Shown here: one piece after another, positions 39,701 through 51,700 of the stretch
Layout: every line of letters starts with the position of its first letter
Numbering within the stretch: the first letter of the stretch is position 1
Assembly: GCA_905221605.1 (NCBI GenBank)
Contig: CAJNDS010002790.1
Coordinates: 267,501-331,500, forward strand
Origin: Symbiodinium natans
Lineage: Eukaryota > Sar > Dinophyceae > Suessiales > Symbiodiniaceae
DNA length: 64,000 nucleotides
Direction: 5' to 3'
The notes under the pieces: model-generated
Told to the model about the DNA's origin: nothing
The model's database searches: none
What the model saw: the letters and a program-made list of their open reading frames with translations, nothing else
Program-made: the position numbers and the translations under genes

Positions 39701-42700
39701 GTGTTTACAAGGGAACATAAACACCTACCCTAAACCCTAAACCCTAAACCCTAAACCCTGAACCCTGAGCCCTGAACCCTAGAAGTCCAATAGAGCCTAA
39801 GCATCGTGTCCAGCCAAGCCACCTTGAGGGACTCGACGCCGTCGACTGTCGCCTCGGCCCAGGCGTGAGTTAAGGTGTTCATGGGGACTAAAATGGCCCT
39901 CTAGAAGCTTTAGGGTTTAGGGCTAGGGTTTAGGCTTTGGCGGGAGTTAGGGCTTTGGGGACCGGCCGTACGCGGAAAACAGGAGGATGGCGTGTGTGAT
40001 CCAAAGTCTGTGGCTCATTGGCGCATGTCCAAAGTAGGAGACGCTCAGTGTGGAGGTTGAGGGAAAACTCGACTGGACTTCAGGGCCTAATATAGGGGCC
40101 AATGCAGAGCCATAATTTAGGAAAATATAGGGAGCTCAACCGCCACATGACCCTAAAACAAATGCGCATGACGAGTGTAACTGGCACTACACCAAAAACC
40201 GCCCCACAAGAAATAGCCAGTTTCCCCAGTAACCTGGGAGAAAAAGGGACGCCCTTTAAACTGCAGATCCCAAACCCTAAGCCCTAAACCCTAATCCCTA
40301 AACCCTGCAGCACAAATCGTAAGCAGCGCTGCACGACACGAAACCCCAGCCCACACAGAGCCAGGAGACAGCCAGGTGCACGGGGGTGTAGTGCCAGGAG
40401 TCCTCCGGAAAGTAGGGTTTAGGGTTTAGGGTTTGGGGTTTAGGGATTGGGGTTCAGGGCAATGCATTGCTCCGCGTGGAGCCGTGACGCGAAACATTGC
40501 CAACATTCCCTCAACCGACCGAAGAAAACCCTAGTCCCCCTGAGACTCTGCTTCGTGGCTGTAGGGTTCAACTTGGTAGCCCAGTATAAGGGTACCCTTT
40601 TTTGGGGTTGGTTGCTTTATGAGTGAACCTTGAACAAAACAAAGGGAAACGGGTACCACGGGTCTACCAAGCCAAGGGGGGGCTTAGGGTTTACCTGAGA
40701 AGGTTCCAATGAAGTTTTTTTTGGGGTGAATTAGTTATAGGGGATTCTAGTATACTACCCCTATAAGGTACTACATAGGAGCCTTTGGGTAGGGCCTCAG
40801 TAGCCCTAAGCCCACCAAGAGCTCCTCTTCCGCCAGCTCAAGCGGTTGGCGTGGCGTTAGCCGGATGACGGTGCGGACCTGGGCGCTTTCTGCAGTTCAG
40901 GGCTGAAAGGGTTTATGGGGCTCTTGACTTTTCCGTGTTGCAAGATGTAAGGTTGCAGACAGTTCACTTACTCACTTTGTACTCTCTTTCACGTTCATAA
41001 TCTGGTTCACGTGTCCGTCCGCATGAAACGCAATCATAATATTATTATAGCGTGCATTCCTTACCTATAATGTTTATAATGGGTGCTCTTCATGGACGGA
41101 CTCTTGAGCAGTTAAGGTGTCATGAGATTGATGGTGTACGAAAGGAAACGTAAAGGTTATCCGCTCTCTCCCTGTTACCCAATATTAAGACGGTTTTTGC
41201 ACTATAATTCATGCGCTAGCTTGTATTTATAGTAAAACCGTATTCATGATGGGGGCTCTGGAGCAGATACAAGATTCATGCGGCTCATTCATAATCTTGT
41301 TCATCTTGTTCCTGTCTCACCTAAAGGTCTTAACTTCTAAACTCGTGAATCTTCCTCACTGTCTGGTTCCCTTCACTCGTTCACCCACACCTTTAAGACC
41401 AATTGAATCTTCCTCACTGTCTCGTTTCCTTCACTCGTTCACCCAAACCTGCCATCAGATTCATTCTCCTTGGGTACCTGGTTTCTGAAGTGTTCTGAAG
41501 GGAGGGGGATTCAAGGGGGGTATAACCCAAGGCTCCACTACTCCCTAAGGCTCCCTAAGCTTCCCTAGGTACCTACCCCCGTGAACCCCTCTCCCTTTAC
41601 AACCCTGAAATTTCTAGAGTTTTGTGCTCAGTGGGAGGTCTGTTGAGCTCCATCGCAAAGTGCCAAGCTGCTAAGCTTGCTGCAGCTTCCCTGCCTAGCT
41701 GGGCTCTTCTAATTAAACGGAACTCTCACCAGATTCTCTGATTCTCTTCGGATAACCACATCTTAAGTACGGTGGACCGGACAAACCGACTCGAATGTCT
41801 GAACCCAGAAATTCCAACAGCCCTGCGGCACTGCGCCCTACCACCCTGCACTCCAAAAACCCTGAATCCAAACCTGCCGCCAAAACCCTGAACCCTTCCC
41901 GCCCCCCCTCCCCGGCCCCCCCAAGAAAGAACAAGCCCCGAAATCATCAAACCTTAAGGCCCTAAAGCACACCTGAAGCTCAGAAACCCATCAGATGAAG
42001 CCCTAAAGCCCCTAAAACCACCCAAACAACGCTCAACCCAAAACCCCCCCCCGTACCCACAGCTGACCTCCGAACCCAAAACCCCCGAATTCCAGAACAA
42101 AAACTAGAAAGTCTACAAACCCCAACCCCGCCCCTCAACACCCTCAAACCCTAAACCCTCCCCCCGCACACCCTCTAACCCTAAACCCTAAACCCCAGAT
42201 GCCCTAAACCCTTGACTCCATCTGCCCTAAACCCCAAAGCCCAAAGCCCAAAGCCCAAAGCCCAAAGCCCAAAGCCCAAAGCCCAAAGCCCAAAGCCGCA
42301 CGCAGAGGCCCCTGGCGCACTCCGCGTCGTTGGCCAGCGCGGCGTGGTGCAACAAGCCCCGGCCCTGGAGATCAACGGCCTGGGGCGCGTCTGCTAGAGT
42401 TTAGGGTTTAGGGTTTAGGGTTTAGGGTTTAACCCATAAACCCTAAACACCCCCAACCCAAAACCCTCAACCCTGACCCCCCCCCCCCCCCCGCCCCCCA
42501 AAGCCCCCATGTTGCGCCTCGATCTGCTCGTGCGAGGCGTCCGAGAGCTCCTGGGACCATGCAAAAGGGCGCTGGTTCTGGTGGGCTAAGGTGTTTAGGG
42601 TTTAGGGTTTAGGGGTTAGGGGTTAGGGTTTAGGGGTTTAGGGGTTTAGGGGTTTAGGGCTTAGGGCTTAGGGCTTAGGGCTTAGGGCTTAGGGCTTAGG

Positions 42701-45700
42701 GTTTAGGGGTTAGGGGTTAAGGTTTAGGGGTTTGGGGTTTAGGGTTTAGGGTTTAGGGCTGGTGGGCTAAGGGGCTTTTCGGCCATTTCAGGGTTTAGGA
42801 ACCTTAGGGTGTTTTTGCGCGTTTTGGGGTTCAGGGTTTGCAGGGTGTTCAGGTCTTCTGGGGGGTTTAGGGTTTCTGCTTTAGTGTTTTAAAGTAAGGA
42901 ATGTACTTACTTTAGGCTGTGTAGGAGATCCCTACTACGATCTGAAGTCTATTCAGCAAAGACTAAACCCTAAACACTAAACCCTAAACCCTAAACCCTA
43001 AACCCGAACTCGAGTGAGGAGGGGGATTGAAGGGCAGCACGTGCCTTGACACAAGACCATTGGGATCAACCTCAGCTCAGCCCGAAACCCCAAAACCCTA
43101 AACACCAAACCTAAACCCGAGGCTCTAAATCCTAAACCCTCAACCCTCAACCCTACACCCTCAAACCCGGAAACCCTGAACCTGAGGCTTGAGGGCAAGT
43201 GGTCGTCAAGCTGACTAAAGACTTCCCTTCTCGGTCCTCCCGTGAGACGAAGCAGAAGACGAATCCCTAAAACCCTAGAAAGCATTTAGTAAGGAAGTCC
43301 CTCACTTTGCTCTCCTTAAAACCCTAAACTTGGGATGTTCCCGCCTATACGAACAGTCCTTAGTAGGGAATATAATCGGGGGTTCTAGAACCCCTCCTAA
43401 GGACCGTTAGTATAAGGGGAACATCCCAACCCTAAACCCTATAAACTCCTAAACTCCTAGACTCCTAAAGTCCTAAACTCAACCCTAAACTTTAAACCCT
43501 AAGCCCTATAAACTCCTAAACCCTAAACGCCGGGCCCTCCTTCACCGCGAGAAGAACGGTGGCTTGGCCGCTTCCGGCCGCCCGGTGCAAGGCTGTACGG
43601 CCCTGTTGGTCAGGAGTGAGCCTGGGGCGTCATGATCTGGGGTTTTGGGGTTTTGGGGTTTTGGGGGGTTTAGGGTTTAGGGTTTAGGGTTCAGGGTTTA
43701 GGGTTTTGGGTTTGGGGTCTAGGCGGTTTAGGAAATACCTTATTGAGAACCCAAAGCCTTCTTTTTTGGAGGTTACCTACAAACCTAGGGTTCTAGAGCC
43801 TACAAACAAGTAGGTTTGGGAGTCTTTGGCTAGGGCCTTAAGGAAATGGGCACCACCCACTTCCTAAATCGCACCCTCATCCCCAAACCCCACCGAAAAC
43901 ACTACAAAAGGGGCCTTCATAATCACAATACGGTTTTGCGTTATTTTTTTTTTTGGGGGGGGGGTTTCTGAAAGTAGACTTATATAGGGGCCAGAAGGGA
44001 ATACCACAGGTAATTATTCCGACCCCTAGAGTAGACCCTTCGGCCCTAAACAACACGTAGCCTGAATCAAGGGACGAAAGGAGGGACCCCCCACAAGGGA
44101 CCTTAGGGGTTACAGGGACCTTAGGGGTTCCGCAGAGGATATCTAGGGCTACTTGAAGATGCATGCCGAGCCGCAGTTCCTCGGCTGTCACAACCTGCAC
44201 GGGCATGTCTTAGGGGACTTACTGTGGGCCACTTGGTTCCCTCATATGGGCCCTTAAAAGAGGGCCCCTTATATACCACTTATATACTTTAAAACCTACT
44301 ACGCCAAACACAACACATGCCCCAAACCCTGAGCGAACCCCGAGCAAAAACTCCTACGCACGAAGCAGACACTTGGATCCTAAACCCCTAAACCCTGAAC
44401 CACTAAACCCCTAAAACATACCGAAACCCAAAAACCCATGCCCTAAGGATAGTTACATGGTCCCTTAAAATGGCCCCTTGCCTTCTTATTAAAGGGTTCT
44501 GAAGTACGGGCCCTTGGACTGTATAGGGTAAGTATAAACTTGGGTTTAGGATTTGGGGTTAGTTTGTGTTTGGGGGAAGGCTCAGGCAATTCTTGCAGCC
44601 CCCCAGAAGCCATAGACTCTATGACCCTAAGCCAGAAACCCTAAACCCTAAACCCTAAACCCCAAACCCTAAGTCTTGTGGCCAGAAATACTGCAAGGGG
44701 GGGACTTGTTGATGCACTCTGAAGACTATGGGCTTCTTGCTGACCCTAAAGCTGACCAATTAACCTTTAAAAACCCCACAACCTTTACATCGCTGAAACC
44801 CCGAAATTTCGGTTTAGGGTTTAGGGTTTAGGGTTTAGGGTTTAGGGTTTAGGGTTTAGGGTTTAGGGTTTAGGGTTTAGGGTTTAGGGTTTAGGGTAGA
44901 ACCCAAAAACCATGGAACCCTGCACCCTAAACCCTACATACCTGAAGCCCGAAAACCTACAGCCCTGAACCCCGCAAAACCCTACAACCCTGGACCATTA
45001 AAGTAAAAACTTGAAGCAAAACACCAAAGCCCTAAAAACCCTAAAAGCCTGAGAACCTAAACCCGAACAACCCTAAATGCCTGAAGCCCTACATAACTAG
45101 AGCCCTAAACCCTAAAGCCCTGAACCCTAAATCCTAAACTCCCCAAACCGTAAACCCTAAACCCTAAGCCCTCCAAGCCCTCAGCCCTAAACCCTCAACC
45201 GTAACCTCCCCAAGCCCTAAACCCTAAACCCGAAACCCGAAACCCTAAACCCCAAACCCTATACCCACAAAAAACCCTAAACCCTAAAACCCTGAAGCCA
45301 TGCCTCTGAGGACAGCAGCTCCTGCAGTAGCGCAGCAAGGCCCTGCACTCCCAGAGGAAGTGTGGAGCGTTTCAGGGTTTAGGGTTTAGGGATTCAGGAG
45401 GTTTAGGTTTTCGGGTTTGGGGAGTTTAGGGAGTTTTAGGGATTTAGGGATTTAGGGATTGGGGAGTTTAGGGATTCAGGGTCTAGGATTTGGGGAGTTT
45501 AGGGGAAAGGGATTCAGGGTCTATAGGGTTGAGGGTTTGGGGAGTTTAGGGATTTAGGGTTTAGGGTTTGAGGCTTGGGGTTTAGGGATTCAGGGTGTAG
45601 GGTTTAGTGCTATAGTGTGGAGGGTTTTACTGAAGCCGCGAAGCAGAACCCTCAACCCCTAAAAACTTCTTCCCTAAAGCCTATACCCTCAAACCCGAAA

Positions 45701-48700
45701 CCCTAAAACCTAAAAACCTCAGCCGCCTCGCATCGCATGGCGACCAGCGCCCCGGCGGGTCGTGCGCCGCGGAGGGCCTCCATCCGGAAGATGTCCTCCA
45801 CGTCCTCTTGTGCTTTATAGGGGTCTGGGTTTAGGGTTTAGGTTTTAGTTTCGGGTTTAGGGTTTAGGGCTTTACGGTTTAGGGCTTTAGGGGTCTCAGG
45901 GTTTTGGGGTTTGAGGCTCTGGGTTTGGGAGGCTTGGGGCCCCCACGTCTATGGCCTACAATCAAGAACGCCTTCGCCGCTGTTCGCATTTTGGGGCTTG
46001 TATGGGCTTCTGCGAAGGTACCCTAAAGCCCAAACCCCTACACCCTAAGGCCCTAAGGCCCTAAGGCCCTAAGGCCCTAAGGCCCTAAGGCCCTAAGGCC
46101 CTAAGGCCCTAAGGCCCTAAGGCCCTAAGGCCCTAAGGCCCTAAGACCTTAAGGCCCTAAGGCCCTAAACCCTAAACCCTAAACCCTAAACTCCTCCCAC
46201 TCCCACATTTCTGGGTCGCAGCCCACAGCCAGCGCAGCGCTGGCCACAGCCTCCGCGAAAGGCTTCCACGCCGCCTCAGTGCGAGGGACACCCTGGGATC
46301 CTACTATTTTAGGGGTCTAGCTTGCAGCAAGAAGCATTCTTCCTCAGAAAGGCTATATAAGGGGTTCTGATCCTTTTGTTTTGCGCGGTTCTTACTACGC
46401 AAGTAGTAGTCTTAGTTGCTGAGTTCCTAAGCCCCCCCAAGAGTGTACACTTTCAGTTTTATAGGGGTTACAGTAGTGCAAAAGTGTAAGGTGTACTCAC
46501 TCAGCTACTAAGTCGGGGTCCCCACCCCCAAATGTATTGAATACGCCCTAAACCCTCAACCCTCAACCCTAAACCCTAAACCCTACACCCTAAACCAAAA
46601 ACCCTAAACCCTAAACCCTCAACCCTGAACCCTAAACCCTAAACCCTACACCTGGTCTCTGCCTCCAGAAGCGCCTGCACCGCTGTAGTCCGGCCGCGCC
46701 TGCTCTCTCTTGTCGAGGGCTTTCATGTTTTGAGGGTTTAGGGTTTAGGGTTTAGGGGTTAGAGTTTACGGTTTATGGGGTTTTAGATTTAGGGTTTTAG
46801 GTTCAGTCGTTAGGGATGTTTTGGGGCTTGGGGCTCGTAGGTTGAGGGCGAACCCCCGCCCACCACCAAGAATGACAACAAGGGATAGTATTCACTACCC
46901 TCGGGCCTTATCGTTTCCTCACTGTGGAAAGTTTAGCCCCAAACCCTAAACCCTAAAACCGAAACCCTGAACCCGAAACCCTAAACCCCAAACCCTAAAC
47001 TCAAGGCTTAGGCTCCTCCTACAGTACCCCCCTCAACAAAATTTTGGGTTTAGGGTTAAGGGTTTAGGGTCACTCCGCCCCCTAATTGCAGAGAGCAGAA
47101 CCGCACGCAATCGTAAGTGAACTGGCATGAGGCCCCCCGACTGTAATTCCTTCACAGGCGGTTCTGCTGGGCACCTAATTTTGTTTAACATGTTCAAGAA
47201 CTAGCCCTGAAAGAGGTGCATCGATCGCCTTGAACTTCATCATAAGCCCTACCTTTGAACCGGAAGCACCCCGACCCTGACCGCCGCCGACTTCTCGCAA
47301 GCATACAGCACCGGTGGCCTATCCGCCAGGACGATGGGCGTGGGACAGAACCTGAGGCGTTCGGTCTTTGTTGCTCTTGGAAGCCGAACCAATGCAATAA
47401 AAAGTGCCCGTCTGGGGCTAATGACTTGATAAGGGAACCTTGAACCCCCAAAAAGGCGCAAACGGGTATCACTGAAGGCTCCCCATATTGGTTCTACTTT
47501 CATGGCTCTCAGATCCCCAGGTAAGGCCTAGGGCTTAGGGTTTAGAATTTAGTGCTTAAAGAAACTGTATAGGGCTTGGGTCCCAATAACGCTCTTACCG
47601 AAACGTGTTTACCGAAACGCTTGAACCCAAAAGGTTTACTAACCAAAACGGGGTTTCGACGAAACGTTTCTCCTTTACTTTATTCTTTCTCAATCTTTGA
47701 ATTCCATGGCTGGATGCCCTAAACCCTAAACCCTAAACCCTAAACCCTAAACCCTAAACCCTAAACCCTAAACCCTAAACCCTGTGGCCGGACATGAAGA
47801 CTATATAATTCAGATATGGTTATCGAGAGTGGTGCGAAATATTGAAACGTGGTGCAAGAGGCTTGTGCATTTATAAGCTCATATTTCAACGCGGGATACC
47901 TTTGAAAACATCATAGTTCATCATCATCAGGCAAGACTTGGATTTCCGGAGTTCATTTGAACCCCTTGAAGATTCAGAATATACCAACCTTGCATGTATG
48001 ACGATTCTGCGTCTTTTTCCGAAACTTCCGGATCTCCATTTCTATCAAACAGGAAAACTAGATACATGAAATAATTCATATCCAATTGGATTTCAACCGG
48101 GCCCACGATGTTTTGACATAACTCATACCTCAATGTTGGCAAAAATCTGATGAGAATGAATGGATATGCATTCAAATGCTCGAAAACATTTCGCTGGCGA
48201 TCTTCGCCCTTGCTTGTGGCCTCCTTTCGCGGAGAACCAGGCTTTGCAGTGTCCTCGGTCTCTTCTGCAACAGCCGGCTCGTACCGAGTAACTCCGAAGA
48301 AACAGGCTCCTAGCGTGAACTTGCCGCAGCAGAGATGCAGTGATACATCATCATCTCTCCCTAAGGATCCATGTACCTATGTAGTATATACTTGGGCCTT
48401 AAAGGCTTCCCATATAAGTAGCTTTAGGGCTCAAGTATGTACGATATCGGTACATGGACCCTTAGGGTCTGCGAGCTTGGCGTTGACTTCGCTGATCTCT
48501 TCCGTGGTTTTGGGCACGACTCGAGTCGAAGGCATGCTTCTTCGTGGGTTTAGGGTTTAGGGCTTATACAAATTGTATAGGGTTTGGGTCTCAGTAACGT
48601 TTTCAACGAAAAGTTTTCGACAATTCAAGACAACTCAACCAGACGTGTTCAGTGATGTTTTTCATCGAAACGCTTTCAACGGAAGTTTCTCGTTTACCTT

Positions 48701-51700
48701 TCTCTTTTGCCTTCATCTTTTGGATTTTCTTTCGTCGTAATCATTGAATTCCATGGCTGGGTGTGAACGAAACATAGCCATGCGCGAAAATTGGATCTTT
48801 CAAACCTGATACTTTGGCTGGTGATCGGCAGATCCCGGGAGTACCGAACGAAGGTTTTAAAAGAAAGTTTTGAATCCATTGAACGAAAGTTTTGACCTAC
48901 CGAGGGCTTCTGCTTGGGACTTAGGAACAGTGGAGGGGAAGGCCACAGAGGTTTAAGTCTAAGTGAATTGAGCACTTGGCCTCCCGGAGGCACTTTGGAA
49001 TATTTTACTTAAACTCGGCTAGTCAGTTTAGGGTTTTAGGGGTTCATTCATGGCTTCGGGGCTATGGGGCTTTCGTGCTTCTAGGGTTTTTTAGGGGGTT
49101 CAGGGCACAAGGGCGCAAAGACCTTATACAGCCCTGAACCCGAGACTCCTAAACAGAGTCGAGGTTCGTGCAGCGCTCCACCTCCACGCAACCCTCGCGG
49201 AAGCCACTCCTATAGCGCGATGTGTTGGGGTTCAGTACTTAACACGTACACCAGTGGCCCGATAAACCCTCAACTATAAAGGGCCATTTTTGGGGTTTAG
49301 GGTTTAGGGTTTAGGGTTTAGGGTTTAGGGCTACAAAGGGCCATTTTTAGGGGTTGTAGGTTGGGATGTTCCCCTTATTATAGTAACAGCCCTTAATCGG
49401 GATTATACATTATAATCCCTGCTAAGGACTGCTAGAACAAGGGCGTCGCATCCCAACCCTCAACCCTCAACCCTCAATGAGGGCCTGGGGGCCCTAAACC
49501 CTAAACCCTAAACCCTAAACCCTAAACCCTAAACCGTAATCCCTAAACCCTAAACCCTAAACCCTAAACCCTAAACCCTAAACCCTAAACCCTAAACCCT
49601 AAACCCTAACCCTAAACCCTAAACCCTAAACCCTAAACCCTGCTTAGGGAGACAAGGGGCTGATGGGCCAAGGGTGCATGGGCCATTAGGCCTTCTAATC
49701 CCCCGAACCACCCCTTTCAGGATTTAGGGTTTAGGGCTTTATTATAAAGGGCCGGTTTAAGGGGCTACAGGGTATACTAGCCCATGCAGGTGGGTTTCTG
49801 ACAGCTTTTTTCAGGGCTTAGGAATTCATCAGAAGGCCATTCTCAAGTACCTCTCCCCCCTCCCCCACCCCTCCCTGCCCTTAGGGTTTAGGGGTTAAGG
49901 CTTGGGTTTAGATGGCTTGGGGTTTGGGGCTCAGGGTTAGGGCTTAGGGCTTAGGGTTTCAAAGAATGACAACATGGACTGCGTATGCTGCAGGGGCTCT
50001 CGTGCTTGATGCTGACCTGGTCCCCTGCGAAGACTCTGTTGACCCGGCCCAGGGTGAAGCTGTTGCCGTCCTCCTTTTTGGGTTCGAGGTGCAGGGATCA
50101 ACGTCGTCTCCAAACCCCAAAACCCCAAAGCCCCAAAACTCCAAAGCCCCAAACCCGCAAAGCCCCCAAACCCCCAAAGCCCCTAAACCCCAAAGCCCAA
50201 AAAACCCCGTTAGCAAAGGAAAAGAAGCCAAGAACCGTTAATTAAACATTTAGCCATGGGTGATGCAGGTGGTATGGTGAAGTATGCCAGCAAGCCATGA
50301 TTCCCTAAACCCTACACGCTACTACACCCTAGGCCCAAGACCCTAAACTCTAAACCCTGAACCCTACACCAGACTTGAGTTGCTACAAAAAGGGTATCTG
50401 GACACCGGAACGTGAGGACGTCGGATCTGCTTTGACAGGGCTGGGCCTGGGCCCCAAAGAGGAGGGATGCCATGAAAGCAAAAAACACGCGCGGGATCCA
50501 TGTAAGGGTGAAAAGGAGGGACCCCTAGAAGGGACCCCAAATCTTATTCCCCAAATAACCCTATATATATATATGTATATACCTTGTATAGTCCCCCTAA
50601 GGTCCCTTATAAAGGTTTCTCCTTGAGTCCCTTGACCCATCAAACAGAAAAGCCCAGCTCTAATTAAACCTAAACCCTAAACCCTAAACCCTAAACCCTA
50701 AACCCTAAGCCCTAAACCCTAAACCCTAAAACCCTAAACCCTAAACCCTAAACCCATCGGCCCTTCCGCTTTCCACGGGTTGCCTCGGAGAGGTCGACAT
50801 CTAGGTCGCCCATGGTCCGTGCTCCGAGGGTCTGGGACAGAGTGCTTCTTAGGGTTTAGGGTTTAGGGTTTAGGGTTTAGGGTTTAGGGTTTAGGGTTTA
50901 GGGTTTAGGGTTTAGGGTTTAGGGTTAGGGCTTAGCAGTTAGGCTTCCTCCTGGCTCTCACTGGTAGAGTAGAAGGGAATTTCAGGGGTACTTCAAAACC
51001 CCCACCCTTCGCAGGCCTGTTTTTTCACAGGGATTTCTTTAGGGCTTTAGGGGCCTCCATGCCTTAAACCTCGCGGGCCTTTCAGCACAGCCTTGGGCCC
51101 AAGGATGTCCGCCCCCTAACAGCGACATTCTTCTCGTCAAATACGTATCCTAGCCTTGCACACCCTAAACCCTAAACCCTAAACCCTAAACCCGAAACCC
51201 TAAACTATGGTCAGGACTCGAAAAACATGAGCCTGCTATTTGCCCCCAACATAGACCGCATGATAACAGGGAGCCTGCCCATGTGTGTATGATCTTATAT
51301 GGTACGTAGAAATGTGTGGCAGAAGGCTTTTGCAGCCCCAACCCCCCCCTCCAAACCCTAAACCCTAAACCCTAAACCCTAAACCCTAAACCCTAAAACC
51401 TAAACCCTAAACCCTCCCCTCTCCGACCTGGGCATCGCTGCGCCCCCCGAGGCTCTTCACGTGGCTCATGCCGAAGGCGTTCTTGTCCCCGCTCGTGTTC
51501 ATGCCTTGGGGACTGGATGATTCCCGAAAGGGTTTAGGGTTTAGGGTTTAGGGTTTAGGGTTTAGGGTTTAGGGTTTAGGGTTTAGGGTCTAGGGTTTAG
51601 GGTTTAGGGTTTAGGCTTTTGGGTCCATACACCCCAAATAAGGAATCTAGTAGTAGAGGCTACATGACCCAATTCGAGGGCTCTCATCTGGTCGTTGGCC

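Noticed and set aside
49959-50245. Plus-strand protein with YAAGALVLDADLVP
   Set aside because: The minus strand has matching AG|G and GC borders and fits the one-way coding pattern; the rest of the plus-strand frame is translated CCCCAAA repeat.
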